DNA of 64,000 nucleotides from Ypsolopha sequella (GCA_934047225.1 OW203986.1:15751221-15815220); one strand, 5' to 3'; positions 35,701 to 45,914 are shown, numbered from the stretch's first letter. Numbers and translations are program-made. The notes: generated from the sequence alone by a model not told the origin.

Positions 35701-38700
35701 TGATAAGTGTATCTGATGTATACCTACATTACATATATAAAATATATTTCATTTCATGAAATTTGGACCATAGGTTCCTTGTATGACATAGACGTTCATC
35801 CAACCATCTATCAGCCTGGTTCATGCACTGCTGGACATAGGCCTTAGTTTTCCCCACTCTTGGCGGTCCTCCTGGTTGGTAGAAATGCCCATACTCACAC
35901 ACGCTGGGCAGGCGGGTTGGTGAGCGCAGTACCGAAACCATCGCACCAGTGATGCGCTGCCCGTCACCAGTTTGTTTTATATAAGGGCCGGCAATTGGGG
36001 ATGGATATACCGCTATTAATCGGTCCGAGGCATGGTGAACCAACTGGTTGTGTCCGTTTGAGAGCTGTCCTCTTACTCTATCCCGAATAACTTCGAGGAC
36101 GATGGTGGTACCACCACAGTCGAGCCCGGCATCAGCTCTATCACCTACAATGTATACACGAATGTATTTTACAACATTTCCACAGGATTGGGAGTAACGG
36201 GATCCACAGTGTGTGTTCGCTGGTTTATTATATTCGAGACAGTATGACTTATTAGGTGCATGCATGTCAAGTTTAGACGAATTAATTATTACCTGTAAAT
36301 CAACATAATCAGTATTAACAAGCTAAGTACCTATACAATCACAAACCTTATCAGAATCCTTCTTTTCAGAATCTTTCTCTTCTTTTTCTTCTTTGATCTT
36401 TACAGCATCCACGTCAATGACGACTGGTTTATCTATCGCAACTTTTTCTGCAAATTAAATCATAAAATAAAATTAATAGACGTCGTAGTTTTAGTGCTTG
36501 GCGAAATTATTTACGTCATTAGCAGTCAGCTACTGAGTACACCTCGCGCACTCCTCTCTTTTCAATGCAACTGCGGTGCCACCTGGGAACTCATACCCGT
36601 AAAGTTACTTGGGGAGCATTGAACAACAGGTACGTTTTTCCCGGAAACTCCATTCAATGTTTGTAGGTATCTAAAACACTGCTGAGTTTTTAAGTTACAA
36701 AAAACATCACTTTAAAGGATTTCCACTTTGCAATCTTATGGCAATATATAAATATTTCTTACCAGGTTTTTCAGGGACTATAGGTTCTGGCACGATCTCA
36801 TCAAGAGCTTTCAAATCTTCATCAGTTCCACCTTCAAGTTTTATGACCACTGTGTCGAGAAGACGGATTAACTTCTCAGATTTATCCACATCCACAGAGA
36901 CTTTGTCTAACTCTTCATGATCTAGCAACTCAAGGAAGACATTCAAACGATTCTGAAATTAAGGACACAGGTAATTTATAGATTTGTGATTCATCTTTTG
37001 TGACATGTTATCTGTATCATTCTAGATGTTTATGACCTTAAGATCCTCGCAAAAGTGGTGTCATATTTTTGGATAATAAACGATCATTGCGGTCCGTAAG
37101 AAGATTTAGTGACTAGAAGTAGAGGATGAATAAAAGTAGTGACGAAAGAAATATATACTAGTATGTATCTATTGTCAGCCTCAAAGTTAAGCTTTCAAAG
37201 TACTCAAAGTACCCTTGAGGGTTGTTATTCAAAAAAAAAAAAAAAAAATTGTACGAAACAAACCTTTAATGCCAACAGTTGTTCCTCTTTACGTTTTACA
37301 GACTCTTCAGGATGATATTTAATCTTGAACCTAGAAAACAAAATCATAGTTTAGTAAACGAGACCTTGAATGAGGAAAAGGAAATTTAGCTGACTCCAAA
37401 TGAAACCATAGTTAACTACAACAAAAAACTGGTGGCCAAATAGTAGTTCCTTCACATACAAGCTACCTCTGATATCCAGTAGAAGAAAGGTGAAGGGTAA
37501 GCTATATGGTTACTAAAATTGCTTGGTAAAAATATAAAATATTCTTCAGTCTCACCTGTTCCACATTTATGTGGAATACACTTAGCCCTACCCCTAACTT
37601 AACGGAACCTGTAGCATTGCGCGCTACGGGTCAACGCGAGATCAACTAGCTACACACATTTAAATTCTCAACAAAGTTTTCTTAACGGTGTCCAGCAAAT
37701 CCATGTGAATACGCTGTAGACTGTAGGGAAAAAAGGTTACTATTAAAATTTGCATAGCGTCTTAAAGATTTTAAGCATAACTTCCTTTGTTATTCTGAAC
37801 TGGTATAAAGACCATTACAGTTGTGTTATTGCTTAAAATCTTTTAATTACCAGCAAATTGTGTGGTAGCAATTAAACATTAACACAATCAACAGTAGTTT
37901 ATGAATAAACTTGAAACTTAACAAATTTCTACATGTTTAACATTTTGTGCATTCGAGATTCATTACATTTATGTTTTGTAATTATTACAAGCTTTTTATG
38001 CTAGGGAAAGAACTGAAAATAAAATGATGCCATACCATTCTTCATCTTTGTGTGCAAGAAAAAACTCATTCAACTGCTGTCTTCGGAATTCCAGTTTGTA
38101 CTCATTGTACTTCAATATAGCATCGTCCACAGTGATGGAGTCATCTTGAGCTGCAAGGAAGGCTTTGAAAGACATCATGGAGGATGGCCCGTCTGATGGA
38201 CCAGCTGGCAGCATTGCATCTCTAAAACATACAACCAATTGATTATTTTTCAAACCCTAACTGATGGAGATAAAATGAGGGTAAGTCACAGATAAGACCC
38301 ATTTCATAAGTACCTGGCAGGAACTGGAGGCATAGGCTGCCCATAGCCCTGGTGGGCTGGGTGTGGCCCAAAATGATCATGAGCCCACCCATAAGACCCG
38401 TACGAATCATGTGGCATGCCTCCATATCTCCTGTCATCTAGTGGCCACTCTGGTCTTATCCTCTTGTTCGGGGGCCCCTCTCCTCGCACTGGAGAGTAAC
38501 CTCGACTGGCACTGGCTCCCCCTCGGTAATCTCGATAGTCTGGACCGGAGCGGCCTCCACGCGATCTGTCCAAACCAAACACATGTATACATTGGTATTT
38601 GTATACCAATTTTGCTTGTGCAATTAAAAATACCATTTTTATGGTTCCATACATGTAAGGTAAAAAGGAACCATTATTTAAATATAAAAATGTATTTGTT

Positions 38701-41700
38701 TGTCACAATCCAAAACAACATAAAACAATAATTTAACAGTTTCTGCTTAAAAAAATTCTGTATCTTAGGAAACAGTGCCCACCTTGACATACATGACATT
38801 GTACTTTGGACTAGGAGAGAGGACAAAATTGCAAAAATAGGCTATTTTGTAAGAGGAGTTTGGGTGTGTGAGGAAGTGTATGAGAAGGTGTGTAAGGGGG
38901 TGCGAGGGCGCGTTAGGGTGTGTGTATGTATTGCTTGCAAGATTTGTGTCTTGTAATGGAATGATGAACATGAATTTATAAGTAATACGAGGTTATGTGT
39001 TTAAAATCTGCTGAATAGGTTTAATGTAAAATAAGTCTATGAAATTTATATATTATAAATAAATTTTGAAATCACAGTACTTTAGACGAAGTGAGAGAGT
39101 GAGTGAGTGGGTGAATGAGAGAGTGAGTGAGTGACGAGATCAACGTATTTTAGGTATTAATAAAATTCAAAATCAAAAAGCAAGACAAATGAAACTTAGC
39201 ATGTTTCATTAGTCTGCTAACTACATCCTATCCTGAGAATTTGCTAGTAATATCCAGACTGAAGCTGTGAGGGTACGAAAATATGATGAAATGCTTTGAA
39301 AAAAGGTATGTAGTGCCCTACTTCCTTTGCCTTATCTAAGCTGGAGCACTACCATACCAGGTGCAGAGGACAGGTTCATAGGACCCGAACCTAGGCTTCC
39401 TATTCCTACAAACGTCACTAACAAGGCAATAAGCCGCCTGGCTTCAGAAGAATCAGCAGATGTATCGAGGAAGATCGAGGGCTGCCGATGTTTCTCTCAA
39501 CTGTAGTCTACAAAAAAGTAAGGTATATTCTTAACCCAAGCAGAGTCAACCTAGATATCATCCGAAATCATGTGTTAGAAATGGCAGAAATTAACATATG
39601 TAGTTAATATTAGTAAATAATTTTAGTTTATTTATTTTTATTTATTTATTTATTTTATTTGGCGTACACAACAGGTTACAATCAGAAATATGACAATAGA
39701 TAATTACAAAGGTTAGGAGCTAGACTGTCACCCAAAAGCGCGCACGCACAGCATGCTAAAAAGAAAATAACTAAATTAAAAGGAAAATACTAATATAATT
39801 ACTTAAATACTTAAAAACAGTAAAATACTTAAAAACTATTTTATGAAACAATCTGCTTGATTTGCCTTTTATAGGCAACTGCATTCGCATTAAATATATC
39901 AAGGTCTTTATGTCTAGCCGACAGCTCATTATACTGTCGACACATTCTTACTACCGGATTATAGTACGAAGTATTGTTCTTATAGGTATGTAGGGCAAAA
40001 GTCCTGGGAAAGCGAGTTTTATATCTGATATTAAGAGTTAGTGACGCTACCAAATTAGGAGAATGAAGAATGGAGTGTACGATTTTATGCAATTTAATAA
40101 AATCTTGTTGTTTGCGGCGGATCTGCAGAGAAGTTACATTAAACCTTCGCAATCTGTCTTCGTATGACGCCAGACTTCTCCCTATACCGAACCTGAACGC
40201 GACCATTCTTAGGCATTTCCTCTGGACACGTTCGATCGTGTCGGAGTGGACGGCAGTTTTAAACTATTTTCTAAAAAATAATAAAGTAGGTTTCTCTAAA
40301 AATGATGTTGGTTATTTTTGATAATATTTAATCACTGCTCTTCTTGGATGATGGATGATGGTGGTTAGGTGGTTGTGTGATGTTGTTGGTGTTTTTAAAT
40401 TAAATTATTTAAATTTAAAATTAAATCATTCACTCCACCCTTAACTGACATAGACCTAAGAACCTGGGAGACGTCATATATCTGGTCACTTGATGCTCAT
40501 TATGGACCCGGACTCAACAGACAGTACTGACAGACATGACTTGACCGACGAATTAGACCGCTCAAAATTTCAAGTAAAAACACCAACAACATCACACAAC
40601 CACCTAACCACCATCATCCATCATCCAAGAAGAGCAGTGATTAAATAATATCAAAATTAACCAACATAATTTTTAGAGAAACATACTTTATTATTTTTTA
40701 GAAAATAGTTTAAACCAAAATTGTTTACAAGTGTCACTTTTACTTTTTATTTTTTTATTATGATACCTAAATTAAATGTCACGAATTTTTTTACATTCGA
40801 CTGATGACGGCCCCATACCGAGGGCCGAAATATATCGAGTTATAATTTTTTAAATTGTTTTAATAATAGTACTAATCAAAAGCTCGTAAAAGTTAAATAT
40901 AATATATTTATAAACGTAGTTAATATTATAATAATTTTAATAAAACTAACCAATCTACCTACCTATCTAAATTGTAAAACATAAAATTGTGTCTAAAATT
41001 GTATAATTGTAGAATTGTTAAAACCTATTTCATTGTAACCATAACAAAATATAACCTTTATCTTAAACTAACTACTTTTATTAGGCTTTTAATTTAATAA
41101 GTAGTAGGCATGATTGACAACTACTTTTCAAAACAGATAATTGTTTCATTCACAACTGATATTGTCATCATCTCAATTGGTTAATGCTTACTCAAAATAG
41201 TAACTAAATGTAAAATTAATAATGTTTAAATAAATATTTTTGTTTCCAACTACTAAGTTAAGAAAATTTAACAGTGTCTGAAGTGATGCTATGAAGGAGT
41301 GGGGACACCTGGCACAGGCAATATTTTGCTTAAATGGTGACTCCAAGCACTAGTTCTTAGTTTAATATTACTGTTAAAATTGAATAAACTTTTTGAATTT
41401 TGAATTGAGGTATGTTGGTAGGTGTTCTAACTGGCCACTGCAGGCTGAACAGACATTTATCAATAACGAAGGGACAGGAGGATCCTTCGTGTCTGCACTG
41501 CGGCAAGGAGGAAACAAGTTAACGTTACTAAGGAGAAAGCTTCATATATTCTAGCCTAAGATGGGAGATATTTGGTGATGACCACATCCAGGAGGAAGAT
41601 CTTAAGTATCTTGAGTACTCAGATATACTTCGATTTATTAAATGAAGCTGAAGATTTGAGGAAGGAACGCCCCTGGGACAAGGATACCAAAGCTCTAAGC

Positions 41701-42582
41701 AATGGGAATTGGATGGAATAGCTCCAAATAGAGAGCCGACCATCCACCTGAGCTCAGCCCGCGTCCCACCTCAACATCATCATCACTACCATGCCCCCAG
41801 ATACCTGACATTGAGCATGTCATTTTGCATCAAGTAGAACTGAACTCTTATTATTTTTAAATAGTGCTCTCTGAGCAATGGCTGTTACGATAACCGAAAC
41901 ATCGCACTCTCAAAAGCTTTAAAAATAATTGGTATTTTATAAGTATAAATCATTCTGGGTGTGCTTTACATTGAGATTTAATTATTTATTATGCAAAGTT
42001 TATCTTATTTAAAGTATTAATTGAGAACTAGCAGTTTATGAGTGTAGCTTTAAGTTTTCAACTTTACCATAGTATAATTATTCATGTCAGTGATTGGTGC
42101 AGTATCATAAACAAATATTTACATATACTCATATGTACACAAATGTAACCATGTTACACAACTACTGTATTTATATTTGGCATAATCATTTTTTTTTTGT
42201 CATTTCTCATTAACAGAGTCTTACTCGCAGTTGACCAGTTTAAATGTCTACAACTACAAATTGTTAATTGAAGATACCTGACATAAAAAGCGACAGAGAA
42301 GGTGCGTTTAGTTGGCTTAACAGCATGGGAAAGGATTTTAGGCGGTTCTGGAGCATTTTGAGGTTGGGATCTGGAAGTAAAAGTTATGAGGTTAAATAGG
42401 TCACCGAGAAAATATAGCGTCATACAAATGTTTGTTGTTTACCTCTCGGGCCAATCTTCGCGGCCACGACTCCTTTCTTCGCGACGGTCGCTGCTTCGAT
42501 AGCTACTGCCTTCCGCGGTCCCTCTTTCACCGCGGAATTTGTCACGTCTCTTCCGATCATATTCATCATCACTGTCAGCCAT
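20737..42582 (-). CDS. Ars2: Ars2/Serrate zinc-finger RNA effector protein
   Basis: Ars2 binds the nuclear cap-binding complex and channels capped transcripts to miRNA processing, 3' end formation, export or decay (family knowledge). Coding exons on the minus strand: 42582-42443, 38565-38314, 38221-38036, 37330-37264, 36952-36763, 36447-36347, 35247-35094, 34853-34513, 34300-34160, 34088-33888, 32902-32618, 30233-30120, 29743-29600, 28836-28712, 23957-23850 and 20812-20737. All have GT/AG borders and matching phases; they total 874 residues (human SRRT 876). Visible domains: start [20 protein letters not shown]; Arg/Gly/Tyr-rich segment to about 130; Ars2 N-terminal domain with [18 protein letters not shown] (about 175-193); acidic and Lys/Ser-rich linker 279-450 with a poly-Ser run; RRM-like domain ([11 protein letters not shown], about 460-530); helical core with [18 protein letters not shown]; zinc finger [12 protein letters not shown]...[10 protein letters not shown] (about 744-772); Pro- and Gly/Trp-rich tail; and the conserved cap-complex-binding end [13 protein letters not shown]. 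The reading frame is intact. Introns are loaded with transposons. Confidence 0.95.
21700..22095. repeat. AT-rich tandem repeat, 124-125 bp unit, plus inverted piece
   Basis: The marker CGTATAGTATCGAAATA recurs near 21829, 21954 and 22078, giving a 124-125 bp period. The marker TATGCCTTTACACGTAAAA precedes each. At 21708-21780 the same unit appears in reverse orientation, so the array starts with a snap-back. It lies in the last Ars2 intron. Confidence 0.8.
22149..22257. mobile_element. hAT-type MITE (CAGTGGCGTGC family), copy 2
   Basis: A 109-bp snap-back element with ends CAGTGGCGTGCACAGAACTT and the inverse AAGTTCTATGCACGCCACTG. It is flanked by a perfect 8-bp target duplication TACACAAG at 22141-22148 and 22258-22265. 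It sits in the last Ars2 intron. Confidence 0.92.
22617..23233. mobile_element. TIR element family C, copy 1 (about 617 bp)
   Basis: Both ends carry the inverted repeat CCCTCGTACAAGTGCACATC followed by GGGTGAAACTAGATC. The interior is AT-rich and non-coding, with the recognisable block TTGCCTACCATGGAGACT and, near the other end, ACGAGCGGTTAACCAAAGGC. The copy at 57233-57853 is in the opposite orientation. Confidence 0.85.
24328..24590 (-). mobile_element. GGGTTCCGT/CACTTGGCC-type repeat, copy 2
   Basis: Reverse-oriented copy. It begins AAAACCGGCCAAGTTCCGTA and ends CCCTTTGGGTACGGAACTCT. It lies in the long Ars2 intron before the Gly/Trp-rich exon. Confidence 0.7.
24750..24930 (+). mobile_element. 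AACCGACTTCAAAAAGGAGG repeat
   Basis: It starts TTTTAACCGACTTCAAAAAG and continues with TTACTCCATAACTCCGTCAT and TGAACCGATTTGAAC. I recognise this as a widespread lepidopteran non-autonomous repeat. It leads straight into the 131-133 bp tandem array. Confidence 0.6.
24960..25440 (+). repeat. Tandem repeat, 131-133 bp unit, about three and a half copies
   Basis: CTGACCTTCGATCYTGGCTT recurs at 25052, 25183 and 25316. Each unit also has TCATCACCRTAGAACTC and a GAGATTGCGGCAATCA-like block. A partial unit precedes and a degenerate one follows. The array is intronic in Ars2. Confidence 0.85.
25507..25866. mobile_element. Large snap-back element, about 150-bp arms
   Basis: The left arm contains TAGCAACCGACTTCAATAGT, AAAGACCGATGGTACCGAAG and GAAGTCGGCGTATTTCC. 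The right arm is the nearly perfect reverse complement of all of these. About 40 nt separate the arms. It follows the tandem array at 24960-25440, and both share the ACCGACTTC motif. Confidence 0.9.
26062..26180. repeat. Snap-back repeat, about 55-bp arms
   Basis: TATCATTGCAGTATCGAAAC...GGATGTGAGGAGCTC on the left is mirrored by GAGCTCTTCACATCC...TATACTGCAATGATA on the right, with a 9-nt centre. Confidence 0.9.
26265..26952. mobile_element. TIR element of about 690 bp
   Basis: The ends CATAGATAAATAAAGGAAGG and ATAGATTGCT are mirrored at 26923-26952 with a single mismatch, a 30-bp terminal inverted repeat. The interior has three variants of ACGCCATCTAncG and no open frame. Confidence 0.75.
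27240..27400. mobile_element. MITE family B, copy 2
   Basis: The ends GATTCGGCGCAACACAACT and AGTTGTGTTGCGCCGAATC form the inverted repeat. Inner arms share AAACTTAATTTAAGTGTTCT. Intronic in Ars2. Confidence 0.85.
28330..28669. mobile_element. Snap-back element, about 100-bp arms
   Basis: The left arm runs AACTTGTGGATATATTAATA...GCTAAACACTCTTA...CCACCCGCCCTCCCGCATAAA. The right arm at 28567-28669 is its reverse complement. It ends about 40 nt before the splice donor region of the Ars2 exon at 28712. Confidence 0.9.
29318..29392 (+). mobile_element. LINE RNase H-end remnant
   Basis: The plus strand encodes [23 protein letters not shown], matching the C-x2-C GxEET block after the RNase H domain of some LINEs. 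The same family is seen at 41405-41770. It lies antisense in an Ars2 intron. Confidence 0.55.
29761..30007. mobile_element. Snap-back element next to the Ars2 zinc-finger exon
   Basis: The arms ACATCTTGAGTTAAAAGCAC...GTTTCTCCCAACCGGTTT and their reverse complement lie at 29761-29827 and 29941-30007. The element's edge is 18 nt upstream (in gene sense) of the zinc-finger exon that begins at 29743. Confidence 0.88.
31755..32116. mobile_element. MITE family E (TTAAGAGCGGTTTCGC), copy 1
   Basis: The ends TTAAGAGCGGTTTCGCAGCC and the inverse GGCTGCGATACCGCTCTTAA are clear. Long inner arms contain CCTTATTACCTATGTATTG. A shorter, internally deleted copy is at 47423-47571. It lies in the Ars2 intron between 30233 and 32618. 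Confidence 0.88.
32230..32565. mobile_element. Nested inverted-repeat element
   Basis: The outer pair CAGACAGCAAAGGAGATA / TATCTCCTTTGCTGTCTG and the inner pair CACAGGTGAG / CTCACCTGTG, with GATCC-x-AAGAC around it, define a folded-back element just downstream of the Ars2 exon 32618-32902 (gene sense). Confidence 0.75.
32985..33160 (-). pseudogene. Ars2 exon copy D (partial, broken)
   Basis: On the minus strand this reads [14 protein letters not shown], a stop, then [20 protein letters not shown] and [16 protein letters not shown], followed by a GTATGT donor. It matches the 3' half of the Ars2 exon 33888-34088, whose corresponding text is [20 protein letters not shown]. It lacks the first half and its acceptor site, and has an in-frame TGA. 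Confidence 0.85.
33184..33350 (-). pseudogene. Ars2 exon copy C (partial, frame open)
   Basis: The minus strand reads [20 protein letters not shown], then [18 protein letters not shown], then NADNQPPTG, ending at a GTATGT donor as in the true exon. The reading frame is uninterrupted. The first half of the exon ([16 protein letters not shown]) is missing and I see no strong acceptor, so it is probably not spliced. It shares a 186-187 bp period with copy D. Confidence 0.85.
33715..33866 (-). pseudogene. Ars2 exon copy B (partial, broken)
   Basis: Directly follows the true exon (gene sense) after about 30 nt of intron. The minus strand reads [20 protein letters not shown], then [19 protein letters not shown] and a TAG stop, with a small internal deletion. 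The donor has changed to GTATAA. Confidence 0.85.
35800..36100 (-). mobile_element. RTE-type LINE 3' fragment (minus strand)
   Basis: The motif CACTGCTGGACATAGGCCT is the reverse complement of the RTE end seen at 7287-7307, encoding KAYVQQCMN in place of the usual EAYVQQW. Upstream is a long but unconvincing open frame. It sits in the Ars2 intron between 35247 and 36347. Confidence 0.55.
39350..39500 (+). mobile_element. LINE RNase H fragment
   Basis: The plus strand encodes [20 protein letters not shown] followed by a degraded SRKIEGCR. The FxGPEP...W/S...GCRQ order is found in the RNase H segment of some LINE ORF2 proteins. Probably the same family as 41405-41770. Confidence 0.45.
39605..40256 (-). 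mobile_element. Truncated LINE 3' end (minus strand)
   Basis: The minus strand encodes [20 protein letters not shown] and continues for about 115 codons to a stop at 39841, with the usual [14 protein letters not shown]...DIFN ending of jockey/CR1-like ORF2. The 3' untranslated part runs into TTTATT repeats. The 5' edge coincides with the palindrome at 40257. It lies in the large first Ars2 intron, in the same orientation as the gene. Confidence 0.75.
40257..40715. mobile_element. Snap-back element, about 140-bp arms
   Basis: TTTTAAACTATTTTCTAAAA...GGATGATGGATGATGGTGGT...GATGTTGTTGGTGTTTTT on the left is mirrored at 40570-40715. A 170-nt spacer separates the arms. Confidence 0.9.
40796..40845 (+). 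ncRNA. Hammerhead-like motif, copy 2
   Basis: TTCGA, then CTGATGA at 40801-40807, a GGCCC...GGGCC hairpin, then GAAATATA and TCGAG. The 7-base core CTGATGA and the GAAA are perfect hammerhead elements. As in the other copies, one extra C sits between core and hairpin. It lies 80 nt from the palindrome at 40257-40715. Confidence 0.4.
41405..41770 (+). mobile_element. LINE C-terminal fragment (plus strand)
   Basis: The plus strand encodes [20 protein letters not shown], then [13 protein letters not shown], and in a shifted frame [20 protein letters not shown] and LLRFIK-like text. [14 protein letters not shown]2-CGxEET is the end of the RNase H region in several LINE clades. It is antisense within the first Ars2 intron. 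Confidence 0.7.
42278..42370 (-). other. Possible 93-nt cassette exon of Ars2
   Basis: Bounded by a good acceptor (TTACTTCCAG) and a weaker donor (CAG/GTATCT), it has phase 2 on both sides and no stop: [20 protein letters not shown] and on to FYV. It could be skipped without changing frame, and the 874-residue protein does not need it. I know of no Ars2 match. It could be chance. Confidence 0.25.
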
Positions 42583-42856
42583 GTCTATGGGCTTTCTAGA
42601 AAACTTATACCAGTACGTTTAAGACTGCAATTCTGAAAATATTATAAACAGAAATAGCAAGATTTAGCTTGCTTCACTTGTATTTATTTTATTACTTTTT
42701 ACTTTATGACTTCGCCCGCCGCGTCAGTCGAAAATGTTTTTAATTTGGTTTTATTTTAATTCCAAGTAGGAAGGCAAAGGGAACTTAGCCCATACAGCCT
42801 ATTCTGAGGTTTTTAATATGGAAGTGCCACAGCTGCCGGATCCGGCAAACATCACG

Positions 42857-44052
42857 GTATTATTATTATTATTTATTTATTTAAAAAGTATAACATGACA
42901 GTTTAAAAACTAATGCGTTATACAATATAATATTATTAAAATAAGTAAATCTACTAACAATACTAGAAACAATATAAAAACAATACAACAAACCATTTCA
43001 GTCATCACGCTCGCAAAACGCCAAACATTCATCAATCACAGTCATCAATCTGTCAGCAAATAAGTCACATTCCGGTACTGACGCCAACAGTGGATTGAGT
43101 GAAGTTCGCGCGCGCACATGCGGAGACTTGCTGCGAGCAACAGTGCGCGCCGTAGGTACTGACAACAGAACATGCTTGCGAGCTCTGAGGTATCTGTCGG
43201 GCACAAACAGTTGACATATTTGACTAGTGAGTCCGAGTTGTGGACAGTCTGATTCACCGCGCAATATTCGACAGGCTGTAACAAGTTGCTCACAGTCTCT
43301 TCGAACTTCCAACGAATTAAATCCCAGCATACCAAGAAGATACTTCGTCGGGTATAGAAAGGGATAGTACCCATATTTCTTTTTATACAGAAAACGGAGG
43401 AACGCTTTCTGCACTTTCTCGAGCAAAAGCGCATATGTTGATTCATGAGGACTCCAGACAATGGCTCCGGTTTCGATTTTGCTTCTGACAAGAGCTGTAT
43501 AGAGAAGTTCTACGGCCTTGAGATTTTTAAAATCTCTGGCGTTTCGCAAAACAAAACCAAGCCTTTTGGAGCAATCAGCGGCCAGGGTCTTTATGTGCTC
43601 GTGGAATGTAAGACGCGTGTCAAAAGTGACACCAAGGTCTTTAACACAATTCACACGAGCAATAGCTTCAGACCCTAGCGTGTAAGTGCTTCATAGGTCT
43701 GGGTCGCTCTCATGAAAGACACATAGCAGCATTTGCTAGCGTTAAAGTGCAGTTTGTTCTGTACACTCCATTGGTAAACAGCATCCAAATCCTTCTGCAA
43801 CAGGCCACAGTCAGCCATCTGATTTACGTTGACTATCAATTTGAGGTCATCTGCGTACAGAAGGCAGGAAGCGTGCTTAAGAATGGCCTTTATATCATTG
43901 ATCATTACCACGAAAAGAAGGGGGCCTAGGATAGAACCCTGACTCACTCCTGATCTAGTGTGGTAAGGTTTTGATGTGTAACAGCCGTACTTGACATATT
44001 GCTGACGGTCTCGAAGATAGTCGGCAAACAGGCTCAGTAATCTTGGTGCAAA
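42857..44052 (-). mobile_element. 5'-truncated LINE with reverse transcriptase fragment
   Basis: The minus strand encodes LLSLFADYLRDRQQYVKYGC, then GVSQGSILGPLLF, the catalytic YADD motif in SCLLYADDLKL, and further on NCVKDLGVTFDTRLTFHEHI through a C-terminus ending in CERDD at 42998. A one-base frameshift near 43680 separates the two frames. The 5' part, including the endonuclease, is missing. It is jockey/CR1-like and cannot move by itself. Confidence 0.85.
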
Positions 44053-44109
44053 ACCATTACGTGATTAATTATCATTACGTAATCACGTGATTAGGTTGTA
44101 TGTTCGTTC

Positions 44110-44190
44110 AAATATCGAACCGTTTGGTAGAGCACTAGATTTTGATAATAATCATTTAGATGTGTGGGTTCGAATCCACGTCAGAAACTT
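44110..44190 (+). repeat. tRNA-like sequence (possible SINE head), degenerate
   Basis: A box-A-like TGGTAGAGCAC and a perfect box-B GGTTCGAATCC lie about 45 nt apart. No matching acceptor stem could be found. About 430 nt further on (44608-44642) comes ACTTGA-CTGATGA...TCAAGT, a collapsed version of the hammerhead-like motif. Confidence 0.4.
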
Positions 44191-45914
44191 ATGCCCTTAC
44201 TGCATCATTGCGTCCTATATTTGCACAGCAAAGTTTTTGCCAATTTTTTCTACTGACAAGCGGTAAAGTTTTTTTAACATTTAGTGTATTGTATGTGAAA
44301 TGCTTTTCATTATTCTGAGGTGAAATGGGTCTGTACATAGCCTTCTGTAAATGGTAAATACCTAAGAATAAGGAATTAATACTAAGGTAAATACAGAAGG
44401 CTATGGTTTGTACCATCTGTAAAATACTGGAAGAAGCTAACTAAGGTAGCGTTCCTAAACGAATATGTAAAAATATAATTTTAGCTATATTAGCAACGAC
44501 ATTCTATACCAATGTCGTTATATATTAGCCTTTTATTTATAGTTTTAAGCATTAGATAATAATAGTAAAAAAAAAACTTTTCGATATATTTATATTAATA
44601 TTTTATATACTTGACTGATGACTAAATACATTTCAAGTTTAAAATTTTCTTTTATTTATTAGATATAATATATGACGTGTAATTCTAAATAAAAAGAAAA
44701 AAATAAAGTTTATTTTAGTTCCTAAACGAAGGGGTGAATGTAAAAATTAAATATTCCATTCCACAGCTATTCGAGTGAAAACGAACGGCTCGAAGTCGTC
44801 CACAAGCTTGATAAAAAAGTAAAAATCACTTTATATTTACCCAGGCACTTCGGAACGCTACCTATATGGATATGTCAGTTTGAAACAAAACTTTCGCAGG
44901 AGGTGAGTTGCTCTGTCTTCACTCTTTGTTTCCTCTGATTTGTATGAGTATTTTTGTGTGAACAAAGAAATTCTTTAGAAACCTAAATATCAGGAACAGG
45001 AACTTCCATTCTATCAAAACTTGAGATTTATTCCCAATTTTACCTTGATGCATATCTGAGACGTTATGCATTAGCGGTTCAATCTTCCATCTCATTTATG
45101 GGACCGTGCGCATAAACGGCAGAATAATGCTCTGTTAGTTTTTGAATCATTATGCAGTTATGTAATTTGATTTGATTGTTTGATTCACAACGTTTACTTG
45201 TTTACTTTTTTTGCCATTACTATTTGGACTGAATTTCTAAAAAATGCTTTGAATAATTTAAATTTCTTTTGTACTTAAAAATAACAAATTTATGTTTTCT
45301 AAATTATAATTTTTTTACAGCATTTTTGTTATTAACATTCCTTGCTTTCTGCTTTTCTTGCACCCAGCAGTATTAGTCTAAGAACTAGCGACCAAACCCC
45401 TGAACCCACATTTTTTTTCTTTTTTTGCCCCACCCTACTACACCCGCACCCACCGTCCGCGGCCTGCCAGCACAATGATTATCGGAAATGGTTGTTCAGG
45501 GAAGTAGCTAACGGAGTTTCAATACAGCTGAAGCCACATGACCGATTTGGTCGCTAGCTCTCAGTCTATATACTACGTCTTTTCTGATACTGTTGGTGTC
45601 AATTTGTCGGTGCCCCCGATGAATAGTACCCCAGTCTATATCGCGGTGCGCATCGTTCCAAAGCGCTTCGTTAATGGACTGGCTGTTTACTAGTGCGGTC
45701 ACGTGACTTCTTTGTACACCTTAGCTTGATTCGTTACTAACGAATCGTTAGTTCAGATATCGAATCGTTTACGAACTGGTGGTACTAGCATGAACTTGGT
45801 ATCGAGTTGACATCGATTCGATAAATAAAAATGTAACTCTTATTTCATTGCAATAAGGATTATCGTTTAGAATTTATCGATTGTATCTGTAAAATTTATC
45901 TAATCGACGCGTAC

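Noticed and set aside
35729..36265. 178-codon minus-strand frame within an Ars2 intron
   Set aside because: Part of it reads as an RTE 3' end (KAYVQQC) and the rest has no protein-like pattern; Ars2 splices past it.
42998..43947. Two open frames that could be taken for host genes
   Set aside because: They are the two halves of one frameshifted retrotransposon ORF2 with a YADD motif.
44110..44190. Functional tRNA gene
   Set aside because: Internal promoter boxes are present but no acceptor stem pairs and the anticodon arm is distorted.
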